Assembly (NCBI GenBank): GCA_027487375.1
Contig: JAIYDQ010000219.1
Span: 1-33,482 of the forward strand
Length of the DNA stretch: 33,482 nt
Origin: Planctomycetaceae bacterium
Lineage (GTDB): Bacteria > Planctomycetota > Planctomycetia > Pirellulales > Pirellulaceae
Direction: 5' to 3'
How positions within the stretch are numbered: position 1 is the stretch's first letter; each line of letters starts with the position of its first letter. Under the pieces are notes generated by a model. It made no database searches, was not told the origin of the DNA, and saw nothing but the letters and a program-made list of their open reading frames with translations. Positions 8,414 through 18,334 of this stretch are shown here, one piece after another. The position numbers and the translations under genes were made by a program.

Positions 8414-9754
8414 TTATGGCGATAGCAGGTCGATTGTTGCCGACGACATGCTGACAATTCCTGTTTCGAGCGAACCTTCGAGATCGGGGTAGAATGTGGG
8501 CGAATGGAGACTTGGTGGTGTTTCATTCAGCTTGCGAAACCGATCAAGTCGCTCGGGAGCAATTACTCCAAGGCGATACATTAAAATTGGAACGCCGGCT
8601 AAACCGTACTGGCTGAAGTCTTCTCCGCCCATGACTTGCTCGCCAGGAAGCACACGACTCTCCCCCAAAGATTGTTGAAAAACTTTAGTCAATCGATCTG
8701 CAAGTGCTTGGTTATTTTCAAGTGCAGGTGTCCCTTCCGAGATTTTGATGGTCGGTTCCGGGGCACCATAAGCCGATGCTACTCCGAGGGCGCGGCGTTT
8801 GATTGAAGCTAGTATCTTTTGTCGTACCTCTGGCGAGTAACTACGAACTGTCAACTGTAAAGTGCATCGGTCACCAATAATGTTGTGCTTGGTTCCACCA
8901 TGAATCGAACCGACGGTAACAACAGCCGGCTCGGTGGGCTTAATCTCGCGACTAACGATTGTTTGAAGACTCATCACCAATTCCGCAGCTTGAACAATAG
9001 GGTCGATCGTACTCTCCGGTGACGCTCCATGTCCGCCGCGTCCATGGACTTCGATATCAACACTGTCTACGTTGGCCAGGATGTAACCTCCACGAACAGC
9101 GATCGATCCGGCCGGCGTTGAGGATTCAACGTGCAGAGCGAGAGCATAATCGGGCTTCGGAAATCGAGTGAAGAGGCCATCGCGCAACATGGCTAACGCA
9201 CCGCTTCCGCGCTCTTCGGCAGGCTGACCAATTAAAAGCAATGTGCCTTTCCAAAGTTTTCTATTCTCCGACAAGAACTGAGCCGAGCCTGTGACAACGG
9301 TCATATGAAGATCATGCCCACAAGCATGCATTACCCCGGTTGGAGTTCCATCTTCGGTTCGCGTCTCAACTGTCGACGCGTAAGGTAGTCCCGTCTTTTC
9401 GGTAACTGGTAACGCGTCCAAGTCTGTGCGGAGCATAACAGTCGGACCGTCACCGTTCTTCAATACTCCTACAATCCCATGCCCACCCACTTGTTCGGTT
9501 ACTTCGAAACCAGCCTTTCGCCAAAGCCCAGTAACATACTCTGCCGTTTGCTTCTCCGCGAACGAAACCTCAGGGTGCCTGTGCAAGTGCTGGTAGTTCT
9601 CGACCAACACTCCCGAGTGCTCTTCAACCCAAGACTCAACTAGTTTCACCTCATCGGAACTGGGTGGCGTTGCCATTGAGCACTCGTTGTTAATACAGCT
9701 CGACAAGCAAAACAAAGATACCGAAGCAAGATTAGTCGTTCGCATAAGATTCAT
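8414..9754 (-). CDS. M20D amidohydrolase (hippurate/IAA-amino acid hydrolase type), probable lipoprotein
   Basis: Zinc- or manganese-dependent hydrolase releasing an amino acid from an N-acyl conjugate. The 446-residue product begins with a short hydrophobic stretch ending in the lipobox LSSC (Cys20), so it is probably exported and lipid-anchored. The catalytic domain shows HACGHDLH (143-150; ligands Cys145 and His147), GQPAEE with Glu180/Glu181, LALH with His208, the dimerisation-domain motif GRGGHGASPE (about 238-247), GGEDFSQY (about 376-383) and a late His417 in LHSPTF. All expected metal ligands of the M20D group are present. ATG codons at 9754 and 9745 are both possible; neither has a clear Shine-Dalgarno motif. 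The upstream gene is divergent. Substrate cannot be told. Confidence 0.9.
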   Translation of the reverse strand: MNLMRTTNLASVSLFCLSSCINNECSMATPPSSDEVKLVESWVEEHSGVLVENYQHLHRHPEVSFAEKQTAEYVTGLWRKAGFEVTEQVGGHGIVGVLKNGDGPTVMLRTDLDALPVTEKTGLPYASTVETRTEDGTPTGVMHACGHDLHMTVVTGSAQFLSENRKLWKGTLLLIGQPAEERGSGALAMLRDGLFTRFPKPDYALALHVESSTPAGSIAVRGGYILANVDSVDIEVHGRGGHGASPESTIDPIVQAAELVMSLQTIVSREIKPTEPAVVTVGSIHGGTKHNIIGDRCTLQLTVRSYSPEVRQKILASIKRRALGVASAYGAPEPTIKISEGTPALENNQALADRLTKVFQQSLGESRVLPGEQVMGGEDFSQYGLAGVPILMYRLGVIAPERLDRFRKLNETPPSLHSPTFYPDLEGSLETGIVSMSSATIDLLSP

Positions 9755-9921
9755 TTCGACGTGTCTCTAGATAAAAGCTCGAATAGATGTAAGTTCTTCT
9801 CGCCAAATGATAGCAACGCCAGAAAGCATCAGCTAACGTAGTGCGAATTAAACAATAAAGTTTGTACGCATAATGAATTGTTCATAATCAATTGTTGTAA
9901 ACACCAGAACTTTCGCTCATT

Positions 9922-9950
9922 CTTGAGCTAGGCATCGCGGGGTGATACAG
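9922..9950 (+). promoter_or_regulatory. Likely promoter of the coiled-coil protein gene
   Basis: TTGAGC (9922-9927), a 17-base spacer and TACAGT (9945-9950), each four of six to consensus. A small perfect inverted repeat CAGTA-AGAA-TACTG (9947-9960) overlaps the -10 and the expected start of transcription, so a regulator could bind there. The leader to the GTG at 10029 would be about 70 bases. Confidence 0.4.
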
Positions 9951-10028
9951 TAAGAATACTGCATATCGCCGATTCGGTTGGGTCGTCGCTGAAAAGATGC
10001 TAGATAAGCTTTTCTCGGAGTCTTTGTC

Positions 10029-11402
10029 GTGTCAGACATTTCTAAGTTGAGTACGTCTTTGGGCGTGGTCTTGTTTTGTGCAATCCTGAACGCTCAAGAC
10101 GGTAACCCGGTGCCGACAATAGAACCACCCGTCGCGGTCGACAAATCCGAAGCGAAGCGACTAGGTGCAGTAGAAACGGGCCAAACCGCAGATAAAACTA
10201 GCGATGTGGATATGGCCTGGGTAAATCGGACAAGACGTATCTTGGAGATTGGAAGCGAGGTTCGCACAACAACCGAGGAACGAACGAAAGCTTACAAAGA
10301 GCTTGAAGAGCTAAAGCCAAAAGATGGAGACGATATTCGCTTGAGCTTCGCGTTTCTTTTAGTTGCCATTTTCGAGAAACAATATCCTCAGGCTCAAGCC
10401 CGCGCGTCGGAGATTCTGAAAAACGATTCCTATTATGTCCCAGCGAGAGTCGCAAATGTGAGATTGCTTCTGACCACAGACAAGAAGCTACCCGCGATCG
10501 CTGAGCTTGAATCGTTAGCAAAAGGACTCGGTTCGCCCTCTAAAACTGTCTCTCAAGATCAACTGACTGCAGCCGCCTCATTTTTAGGACTAGCAGTCGG
10601 TTACCTCGAAGGCCCAGCGAAAGAATCAGTGAAACCGACAAGTCTTAAAGCACTGATCGCAGTAGCAGAGAAAATCCCAACTCCGCTTCTTGAAGTGTTT
10701 TCGCAATCTCGTGCTTTAATTGGCCAGGAGTATCAAGTGCTCATGGAGAAAGGTGAAGAAGCCTTGAAACAGCTTCGTACCGAATCAGCGCAGAAGGCAG
10801 AGGAAATGCGAGCTCAATTGGAAGCGTCAAAAGAGCAAACGTTGAAGGAAGCCGAGGCAACGAAACAGCGACTTGAAGCGAGTTTTGCTCAATCACAATC
10901 CGCATGGAATTCCGCTTGGTCACGAAGCCAAGCAATTACAAGAAGCATTAATTCTCTCCAATCGCAGCAAGCTCAATTCATTACAAGCCTGTCGCTCCTC
11001 CGACCACCGCGAATCGATGAGAACGGCAACATCGACCGCAACGATGAACATCGCTATCTCAATGAAAAGCGTCGGTTAGATAACGCGATTTTCAATCTTG
11101 ATACTCAAATTAATCAACTCTCACTTCAGTACGATCAGGTTCAGAGTATTGGGATGGCAGCGGAGAATCGAATGAATTTTTTACGGCAGCAAGGGCAACG
11201 ATTAGGATTGAACTTAAGTTCCCAGAACGAATCTTTCGCAAAAATGGATCGGACGATTCGTGGTAAGGAAGAAGCAGCAAAGAAGGCCGAAGCAAAGACA
11301 TCTGCAGGAAAACTTCGAAAAGCTCGTTCCTTCAGCACCTACGACGACTTCAATTTCTACAAAGAGCAATCGATGCTCCTGGAAACGCTCCCCAAATCGT
11401 AA
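10029..11402 (+). CDS. Exported coiled-coil protein of unknown function
   Basis: I do not recognise this 457-residue protein. It starts with a hydrophobic segment (about 10-22, LGVVLFCAIL) that could be a Sec signal, followed by a Pro-rich linker. Residues about 60-230 are helical and resemble TPR-like repeats (EKQYPQAQARASEIL, YYVPARVANVRLLL, PAIAELESLAKGL), though no clear repeat consensus is visible. Residues about 235-400 are strongly coiled-coil, rich in Glu, Gln, Arg and Ala, with a short break near PPRIDENGNIDRNDEHRY. The Lys-rich C-terminus ends in an aromatic patch. No catalytic motif is seen. The GTG start is backed by GGAG at 10017-10020, eight bases upstream. The gene stands alone between a divergent M20 gene and a convergent DUF1501 gene. 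A cell-envelope structural or scaffold role is possible but unproven. Confidence 0.8.
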   Translation: MSDISKLSTSLGVVLFCAILNAQDGNPVPTIEPPVAVDKSEAKRLGAVETGQTADKTSDVDMAWVNRTRRILEIGSEVRTTTEERTKAYKELEELKPKDGDDIRLSFAFLLVAIFEKQYPQAQARASEILKNDSYYVPARVANVRLLLTTDKKLPAIAELESLAKGLGSPSKTVSQDQLTAAASFLGLAVGYLEGPAKESVKPTSLKALIAVAEKIPTPLLEVFSQSRALIGQEYQVLMEKGEEALKQLRTESAQKAEEMRAQLEASKEQTLKEAEATKQRLEASFAQSQSAWNSAWSRSQAITRSINSLQSQQAQFITSLSLLRPPRIDENGNIDRNDEHRYLNEKRRLDNAIFNLDTQINQLSLQYDQVQSIGMAAENRMNFLRQQGQRLGLNLSSQNESFAKMDRTIRGKEEAAKKAEAKTSAGKLRKARSFSTYDDFNFYKEQSMLLETLPKS

Positions 11403-11480
11403 GTGCATTGACGGAACGTTGGTGAATCAATGCGGGAGATATTTGGGAGTGTCCATTCATTTCTTTCGAATTTTGGAAAT

Positions 11481-12947
11481 CTACGAGAACAATTCCGTTA
11501 CCGCTTGAGCCTTCACTAACTCCCGCGGTTGGTTCAAGTGGTTATATACAATTGTCTCGGGGTCGATACCAAAAGCGTGGTAGATCGATGCCAACAACTG
11601 GCCAGGGTGGACTGGGTTATCGGTAGGTGCGCTCGCCGTCTTGTCACTCTTACCATGCACGTAACCACGTTTGATTCCAGCCCCCGCCACAACCGCGGTG
11701 TAACAATATGGCCAGTGATCGCGACCGTCTGTTGAATTGTTGTTGCCACTGGTGCTAACTCCCCGTTGCGGCGAACGACCAAACTCACCAACCGCGACAA
11801 CCAAAGTGTCTTCAAGTAGTCCACGTTGATCCATGTCTTCGATAAGTGTCGCCAGCCCAGCATCTAACATTGGAGCGGATTGTGTTTTCATTCGTTGGGT
11901 CAAACCAACGTGATGATCCCATGAATGGTTATCACTGTTTGCAACCTTGGGCCAAATGACTTCGACAACGCGTGTTCCAGCTTCGATTAATCGACGAGCC
12001 AAGAGACAACTCTGACCGAAAGTATTTCGACCATATGCATCTTTCAAAACGTCTGGCTCGCTTGAAAGATCAAACGCTTCACGTGCACGCCCTGATGTGA
12101 TGAGCGATAAGGCTTGGGAGAAGTACGTATCAAGCTGTTGATCCTTTACGGCCTCATTAATAGTTGGCATTTGTTTGTTGATGAGATCTCGCAATGCGGC
12201 TCGCCTTTCAAGTCGAACTGCAAAGACCTCCGGTCGCAATTGAAGGTCACGAATCTGAATACGATCCATCTTCTGCAGGTCCATGTCATCACCTTCAGGA
12301 TAAAGCGTATATGGATCGTACGCTTTACCCAGAAAACCTGCCGAGCCACCTTTACCGACAACATTGGATTCTTGCAAAGGTCGCGGAAGCATGACAAATG
12401 GTAACATGGGAGCATCAGCCGGACGAAGCCGGATGATGTTCGATCCGAGATTCGGGAAATCTTTGGGCGTCGGCGGCTCAAGTTGCCCCGAAGGGCTCAC
12501 TTTATCCGTCGTATAGCCAGTCATCATTTGATAGATTGCAGCTGTATGATTGAACAATCCGTTAGGCGTATAGCTCATCGATCGAATCATGGTGAATCGA
12601 TCGTTAACCTTGCTAAGCTTCGGAAGATTCTCCGTGAACTGAACACCGGGAATCTTCGTCGAGATTGGCGCAAAAGCTGACTTCACATTCTCAGGAACGT
12701 TTTCCTTTGGGTCCCACAGGTCAAGATGGCTTGGGCCGCCTTGTAAGTAGACAAGGACCAACCGCTTGGCTTTATTCCATCCTGGGCCGCCTCCAGTAGT
12801 AGACGCCTGCGACGCCTGTAGTTGCAACAAGTTCCCTAGGCTCAGTCCGGCGATCCCGGTTCCGCCTACGCGTAGAACATCTCGTCGAGAGATTTGAACA
12901 CCCGCGTCGCAATTGTCTTTACCTGGTGCACCAATTATTCGCCACAT
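11481..12947 (-). CDS. DUF1501 family protein with Tat signal
   Basis: Exported protein of the DUF1501 family, distantly related to the alkaline phosphatase/sulfatase fold; its reaction is not established. The 488-residue product has a twin-arginine signal, SRRDVLRVG (20-28), followed by the hydrophobic [15 protein letters not shown]. Family blocks are seen as [25 protein letters not shown], then [30 protein letters not shown], the [18 protein letters not shown] segment and the C-terminal HLNQPRELV. The ATG at 12947 has GAGGTG six bases upstream. It lies downstream of the giant DUF1549/DUF1553 cytochrome-type gene on the same strand, the standard planctomycete pairing. The two are separated by 263 bases holding a miniature element and a hairpin repeat, which is more than in a tight operon. 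Confidence 0.93.
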   Translation of the reverse strand: MWRIIGAPGKDNCDAGVQISRRDVLRVGGTGIAGLSLGNLLQLQASQASTTGGGPGWNKAKRLVLVYLQGGPSHLDLWDPKENVPENVKSAFAPISTKIPGVQFTENLPKLSKVNDRFTMIRSMSYTPNGLFNHTAAIYQMMTGYTTDKVSPSGQLEPPTPKDFPNLGSNIIRLRPADAPMLPFVMLPRPLQESNVVGKGGSAGFLGKAYDPYTLYPEGDDMDLQKMDRIQIRDLQLRPEVFAVRLERRAALRDLINKQMPTINEAVKDQQLDTYFSQALSLITSGRAREAFDLSSEPDVLKDAYGRNTFGQSCLLARRLIEAGTRVVEVIWPKVANSDNHSWDHHVGLTQRMKTQSAPMLDAGLATLIEDMDQRGLLEDTLVVAVGEFGRSPQRGVSTSGNNNSTDGRDHWPYCYTAVVAGAGIKRGYVHGKSDKTASAPTDNPVHPGQLLASIYHAFGIDPETIVYNHLNQPRELVKAQAVTELFS

Positions 12948-13011
12948 CGCTTCACCTCTTGTTGGACTGTTGTGTGTTGGACTGTTAAGTGATTTTTGAA
13001 GGTTGATAGTT

Positions 13012-13122
13012 TAGTTGGATAGCGTCACTTTGTTGGAGTACAGCATTTAGGCGCTTAGCACCTTGGATGCTCCCAAAGCGGCTACAGCCTGGACTCCAGC
13101 GCAAAACGACGCTGTCCAACTA
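13012..13122. mobile_element. Miniature inverted-repeat element, copy 2 (111 bp, TA-flanked)
   Basis: Terminal inverted repeats TAGTTGGATAGCGTC (13012-13026) and GACGCTGTCCAACTA (13108-13122) agree at 14 of 15 positions. The inside, read on the minus strand, matches the copy at 7544-7671, including TTTGCGCTGGAGT and CTGTACTCCAACAA. It sits between the giant cytochrome-type gene and the DUF1501 gene. No coding capacity. Two direct copies of GTTGGACTGTT (12961-12971, 12976-12986) resemble its ends and may be remnants. Confidence 0.75.
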
Positions 13123-13156
13123 TGCTTGGTTTCTAAAGTTTGCTTTCAATTTGCTG

Positions 13157-13181
13157 CGTCTCGGAGAGACGCGACTACGTG
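13157..13181. repeat. Short dispersed hairpin repeat, copy 1
   Basis: GCGTCTC-GGA-GAGACGC forms a perfect seven-pair hairpin (13156-13172), followed by GACTACGTG. The 25-base unit recurs at 26905-26929 with 22 of 25 identical, and there too the differences keep the hairpin. It lies between the cytochrome-type and DUF1501 genes. It may be a REP-like element. Confidence 0.65.
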
Positions 13182-13210
13182 TTTATTCATTGAGCCAAAA
13201 ACGGGACAGG

Positions 13211-16200
13211 TTAGTGGTTGTATAAAAATGCAGGGCTGTTGATTAATGCCCAGCTGATGTCTTCCGCTGCTGTTACTTTTGCGTGCTGAGTTTGTGATTC
13301 GCTTTCCTTCACGTCAGCTCGCAGGCTGACCAATTTCGAATCGTCTGCGATCGGCTTGGAAAGCTTTTCAATACGTCCGCGAAGCTTCACGACTAACTCG
13401 TCTTCTGGAAGCTTTTGTTTCTCTTTGTTCAGAGTTGCTGTCAGTTTCTGCAATTCTGGTGATGAAGTCTTAAAATACTTTAAGCCAGCTTCAGACGCTT
13501 CCTTCGTTCTTTGTCCGCTGGGGGTGATTGCCAGATTTGCGAGCGACTCTGATAGGCCTAACGATGCCTCCACCGGCTCGTCCGAAACTGCCAAACGGAA
13601 ATGGCCTAACCGAAGTTTATCACCGTTGTGCTGTTGGTGTATTTGCCACTGCAGATGTTCACCCGGCTTCAATTCTAGAGGGGTTGCCAGTTCGAAAACC
13701 GCCCAGTGCTCAACTCCACCCGCACCGGCAATCGCCCAACCGCCTTGCTCGGTAGTGTTGTCGTTGATCGCAGCTTCCGGAGAGAAGGTAGCTTGATCGT
13801 AATCAGTAAAACCTTTCGTGAACTTTAGTTTACGCATCACGTCGGGCTTATCTGTTTGCACAACATACAGTTCGAGTTCAGTGATAACGAAGTTCCCGTT
13901 GGAGGATAAACCAGGGCCTTTCGAAGGGAGATCGTTTCCAGGAAGAGCCTCCAATCGAACCGCGGTTATCGGGCTACGTGGAGCCATGGTATCGATTTTA
14001 TAGACACCTTTCGCCCCCTTTCCTTTTGCAGTAATCGAACGATCTGCTTGTTGGGTAAGAGTAGTTCCGGCGGATCCTTTGGCAGAAATCGAGGGCAACA
14101 GATGCCAAAGAGTCTTGTTCATCTTTTCCTTCAGAAACGTTTCGAATTTTTGAGGCAGGACTTTCTCAAAAGCCTCGACCGCTTTCGTCGCAGCGCTCAG
14201 TCGCTCTAGCCTCGCTTTTTCATCAGCCTCGCGTGCAGGCTTGATCTCCGTTTCGCGAGCCAACAACTGCTGCTCGGCTTCGCTCTTTTCAATCTTTGCG
14301 GCCGCTTCTAACTTTGGCTTTTCCTCGACCCACCAAGCTTCTTTCTCAGCGAGCTTTGCAACCAAGCCTTCATGATCGGTTTGAATCTCTTTGAATACCG
14401 TCGAGGCCGCTTCTAGTTCAGCCGCTGTCGCATGACGATTTAGGATACGAAGAAATAGCTCGTCAATAAGCTTCGCATCGTCGGCTGAATTTCGAGCAAG
14501 CTCTTGGATGGAATTCTTGTTATTGGACAATGCGGCTCCAAGAGTCGGTCCACTAACTAGAGCCATCACGGAACCTAGTCGAAGCTCGTTAGATCGCTCG
14601 CACTCGCAGACGCTTTCTCGTGCGGGTCGGCCAAGATTATTCAAGAACCCGTCCGGCAACCCATCTTGCGCATCTGCTAACGAAGCGGAACGCGTCCCGG
14701 GGTCCAATCCAGGAATACTCGACGGCGATCCTGTCACTTGGTGGATTGCGTCAAAGAGCACTTCAGCAGGTAGCCGACGAGGCATTGCGTGCGAGTAATT
14801 TCTCTGGTCATCGTTGTTCCACTGATTTGCTTCGATTGAGAGTTGATAGACTTTCGAATTACAAATCGAACGAATCAGTTGCCGCACATCAAAATTGCTT
14901 TCGATGAACTCCTTCTCGAGATGGGCGAGCAACTCGGGAATGCTAGCCGGATTACCAGCGCGGATATCATCGATGGGCTCAATCAATCCCTTACCAAGCA
15001 AGTAGCCCCACATGCGATTCACATAGCTGCGTGCAAAGTATTGGTTGTTACGACTTGTCAACCAAGCTGCGAAGTCAGCTCTTCTCGATTTATCTGACGG
15101 TTGCGCGTAGTCACAATTGAATGGGAACTTTGGTTCAACAACTGCGTTTGTCTTCTGATGTTTCATTTCACCAGAATTCGAATCGGCTACCTCTTCATAA
15201 AGCGGCTTCGCTCCTTCGACTGCTGTACCCGCGATCGCTCGCTCGCCGGACTCAGGATCCTTCTTTAGTGAGACCTGTGCGAAGTAAGAAGCTGTTTCAT
15301 AATACTGGTCTTGAGTCCATCGTTCAAAAGGATGGTCATGGCATTTGTTGCAGTTGAAACGCACACCAAGAAACAGTTGCGTCGTATTCTCGACGAGATC
15401 TTCAGGAGTTCGAAGTGTCTTGTAGTAGGAAGCAGGTGGATTCACCCGATTCGAACCACTTGCTGTTAGAACTTCATAAACAAATTTATCGTATGGTTTG
15501 TTTGATGACACGCTCTCAAGAATCCATTCTCGGAATTGTTTCGCACCATCTTTACCCAAGAACTTGGAGTTGACCATTAACAAGTCAGACCACTTATTGG
15601 TCCAATGAATATTGAAGGCTTGGCTGCCCAACAACTCTTCAACGACACGCTTTCGCTTATCTTTTGTCGGTGAAGCATCTTCTAAGAAGGCTCGCACTTG
15701 TTCCGATGTTGGCGGTAGCCCGGTCAAATCGAGATGAAGGCGACGCAAGAAATCAGTGTCACTACAGAGTTCCGATGGAGTTATCTTCATTCGCTTCCAT
15801 TTGTCGGCTACCAGTTGATCGATTGGACTTTCCAGCTCAACTTCCGACCAAACAAACCCGTCGCGATTTCCCATGACAGTCAATGTGGTTGCCGCGTAGG
15901 CTCCCTCATAGCGAGCGAGAATGGGCGCCTCACCGCGACGTACCGCGAATACTCGCTCCCCCTCGGAAATGGTTGCGACTTCAGTGTTACCGCTTTCGAT
16001 GAAAGACTCTCGCGTGACATCGCGAGTTGTTCCATTTGCATAGGTTGCCACGACTCTTATCGTTTGGCTTGATCCGATTTCCTCAACCACAGGATTAAAC
16101 GGGAAGACTTCGATCTTAGTAACTCGAGGCGTTGTCATATCGAGCCGTGCACCGCCAGCGATCCACGTTCGCACGACCTGTGTCCGTACTTCGTCCTCTT

Positions 16201-18334
16201 TCAACACCTGTCCCCCAGCATGAGGCACTAATCCAAGTGGTTTAGTCATCATCAGGCTATCTCGTGGAGATGCTGGATTAAATCTTCTTCCGGCAAGATC
16301 ATCCGTTAGAGCACGGATATCATAGATTGGATCGTAGCCACGTAGCGAAAGCTTAAAGCCACCTTTTCCAGCTTGGGCACCATGGCAAGTTCCTTGATTG
16401 CAACCAACTCGAGAGAGAACTGGATTGACGTCGCGAATGAAGTCAACTTCATCCTTGTTGCTTTGACTGACGGACGTCATGATTGTCTGCGAATGGGTGC
16501 CGATTTCTATCGAAATCTTAGCCGAACCAGATTCCGATGGCTGTACCCAACCACGCTTTGAAACGGACACAACATTAGGCTCACTCACCTTGTAGCTTAC
16601 CTGATCCGTTACGTCGACTAAGCGATGATCGTTAGTGTGCGCTGTCACCAGAATTTGAGCCGAGTCATTCCACTTTGCGAGTTGAATCTCGGAGGGTTCG
16701 ACCACGATTCGAATGATCTTTGCAGGATCGATCTTTATTGCAACTTCGGACGTGGATGCGCTAGGTGTAGATACTTTATCACTGTCCGGATTGTTTTTTA
16801 GTTCTGACGAAACACTTGCGGTTTGATGAGTAGTCGCTGCATTGGCTGGAGCTACTTCGAAGTTGGCGATTTCTTTCTGATCTTCGACTGCCCATACGCG
16901 GACTCGTCCATCGGAGCCTGAGGCTGCCAGGCGGCCTTGATGATCGAATGCGATTGAGTAAATCGCGGAGCTATCAACTTTGATCTTCGCAAGCTCTTTG
17001 GACTTTGCAGACAGATACGCATTGAGCTTCTCAACTTCTTTTTCGCTACGTGACTGCGATCGCTTAGCATTAATGACTTTGATATCTTCCGGCATAACGC
17101 CCGAGAAATCGTATGCCCAAACTCGGATTTCGCTTTTCCCATCAAGAACTGCCGCGGCGGCCAATTGTTGGCCGTTCGGGCTAATCGCCACCGCAAAAAT
17201 GCGTCCAGGCAGAGCGTCAAATTGCCGAATGAGATTCGAATCATCACCAATCACTCGAGCGGTTTCTCGGAACACACGATAAACACGCGGAATGCCATCT
17301 GCTCCACCAACTAGAATTTCATTTCGTTCAGGGTGACGAGCGAGTGCTTGTATGCCACCGCGAAGTGCACCTGGAGTTATCGAAGTTACGTTATCAATAA
17401 ATCGCTCTGTCTCAAGCTCGGTCAGCTTCACCGACATGTCACGACCGCCAGAGACGAGATGCTTTCCATCTACTGAAAAAACCGTCGCTCTAGGCCAATC
17501 TTCGTGTGCTCGTTGAAAGAGTTTTTGCTCCCCAGTCGAAGCATCGAAGGCCCTGACTGTGTTATCCGTAAGTCCAACCGATACCAATTTAGAGTCGGGA
17601 GACCAATTCAAACCAAAAACAGTATCACTTCCAACCGACTGGCTCCGCACAAGAGTGCCATCCACGGCGTTCCACAACTGGATCTCGCCACTGATACCCG
17701 GTTGTCCCCCGGAAACGGCTAAAAGCTTCCCATCTGGTGAGTATCGAACGGTTTCAAGACGTGGGCTGATACCAATAAGTCGCTGACTTAATTGCCAATC
17801 CGAGGTTTTATAAATGATCGCTTCATGAAGTCCAGCGATCGCCAGACTCTTTCCGTCGGGCGAAAAGTCAATCGAGGTAACGACCGGTGCTTGAACGTAG
17901 ACTGGTGGATTTTCGGTCGAGTAGGATGGCATCGCGATCGAATCATCGATCGCCCCTGCATCGATCCATTTACGAATGACTTCAATTTCTTCGGGCTTCA
18001 GTGGAGGGCCTTTCTTTGGCATCTCGGCCTTTCCATCAACCGGGGTTATCTCGTCAATGAGATAACTTGCATCCGAATGATTTGGAACAATCGCAGGGCT
18101 ACCTGACTCACCACCACGAACCAAAGCAGCAAAGTCCGTCATCAAGTAATCGCCATTCTTCAACGCACCTTGATGGCATCCCATGCAGTTTGCGCGAAAA
18201 ATTGGAAGCACATCACGATGGTAGCTTATCGATGTTTTCTGATCCGAAGCAAACGAGCCTGAAGAAAAGCTGGTGAACAGAATGAGTGGAATCGCAATTC
18301 TCAGTCTGAAGACAGGGTGGAGATCTAAAATCAT
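13211..18334 (-). CDS. Giant planctomycete cytochrome-type protein: PSCyt1, WD40, Big2, DUF1549, DUF1553
   Basis: Exported 1707-residue multidomain protein; its reaction is unknown, but the DUF1549/DUF1553 and DUF1501 pairing is typical of planctomycetes and often lies near polysaccharide degradation genes. Order: signal (about 10-30); PSCyt1 domain with CMGCH (50-54); WD40-like repeats (about 150-490); Big2-like domain (about 540-625); a CNQGTCHG segment (645-652), with four rather than two residues between the Cys; second Big2-like domain (about 735-825); DUF1549 (about 830-1030) with CNKCH (995-999); DUF1553 start (about 1080-1300). A roughly 390-residue insert with two charged coiled-coil stretches and a beta-rich module then separates this from the usual DUF1553 end, SWALINSPAFLYNH. 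AGAGG lies ten bases before the ATG. Heme binding is inferred from the CxxCH motifs. Confidence 0.92.
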   Translation of the reverse strand: MILDLHPVFRLRIAIPLILFTSFSSGSFASDQKTSISYHRDVLPIFRANCMGCHQGALKNGDYLMTDFAALVRGGESGSPAIVPNHSDASYLIDEITPVDGKAEMPKKGPPLKPEEIEVIRKWIDAGAIDDSIAMPSYSTENPPVYVQAPVVTSIDFSPDGKSLAIAGLHEAIIYKTSDWQLSQRLIGISPRLETVRYSPDGKLLAVSGGQPGISGEIQLWNAVDGTLVRSQSVGSDTVFGLNWSPDSKLVSVGLTDNTVRAFDASTGEQKLFQRAHEDWPRATVFSVDGKHLVSGGRDMSVKLTELETERFIDNVTSITPGALRGGIQALARHPERNEILVGGADGIPRVYRVFRETARVIGDDSNLIRQFDALPGRIFAVAISPNGQQLAAAAVLDGKSEIRVWAYDFSGVMPEDIKVINAKRSQSRSEKEVEKLNAYLSAKSKELAKIKVDSSAIYSIAFDHQGRLAASGSDGRVRVWAVEDQKEIANFEVAPANAATTHQTASVSSELKNNPDSDKVSTPSASTSEVAIKIDPAKIIRIVVEPSEIQLAKWNDSAQILVTAHTNDHRLVDVTDQVSYKVSEPNVVSVSKRGWVQPSESGSAKISIEIGTHSQTIMTSVSQSNKDEVDFIRDVNPVLSRVGCNQGTCHGAQAGKGGFKLSLRGYDPIYDIRALTDDLAGRRFNPASPRDSLMMTKPLGLVPHAGGQVLKEDEVRTQVVRTWIAGGARLDMTTPRVTKIEVFPFNPVVEEIGSSQTIRVVATYANGTTRDVTRESFIESGNTEVATISEGERVFAVRRGEAPILARYEGAYAATTLTVMGNRDGFVWSEVELESPIDQLVADKWKRMKITPSELCSDTDFLRRLHLDLTGLPPTSEQVRAFLEDASPTKDKRKRVVEELLGSQAFNIHWTNKWSDLLMVNSKFLGKDGAKQFREWILESVSSNKPYDKFVYEVLTASGSNRVNPPASYYKTLRTPEDLVENTTQLFLGVRFNCNKCHDHPFERWTQDQYYETASYFAQVSLKKDPESGERAIAGTAVEGAKPLYEEVADSNSGEMKHQKTNAVVEPKFPFNCDYAQPSDKSRRADFAAWLTSRNNQYFARSYVNRMWGYLLGKGLIEPIDDIRAGNPASIPELLAHLEKEFIESNFDVRQLIRSICNSKVYQLSIEANQWNNDDQRNYSHAMPRRLPAEVLFDAIHQVTGSPSSIPGLDPGTRSASLADAQDGLPDGFLNNLGRPARESVCECERSNELRLGSVMALVSGPTLGAALSNNKNSIQELARNSADDAKLIDELFLRILNRHATAAELEAASTVFKEIQTDHEGLVAKLAEKEAWWVEEKPKLEAAAKIEKSEAEQQLLARETEIKPAREADEKARLERLSAATKAVEAFEKVLPQKFETFLKEKMNKTLWHLLPSISAKGSAGTTLTQQADRSITAKGKGAKGVYKIDTMAPRSPITAVRLEALPGNDLPSKGPGLSSNGNFVITELELYVVQTDKPDVMRKLKFTKGFTDYDQATFSPEAAINDNTTEQGGWAIAGAGGVEHWAVFELATPLELKPGEHLQWQIHQQHNGDKLRLGHFRLAVSDEPVEASLGLSESLANLAITPSGQRTKEASEAGLKYFKTSSPELQKLTATLNKEKQKLPEDELVVKLRGRIEKLSKPIADDSKLVSLRADVKESESQTQHAKVTAAEDISWALINSPAFLYNH

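Noticed and set aside
12961-12986. Two GTTGGACTGTT copies as a possible CRISPR or tandem array
   Set aside because: Only two short units with a four-base spacer; better explained as remnants of the nearby miniature element ends.
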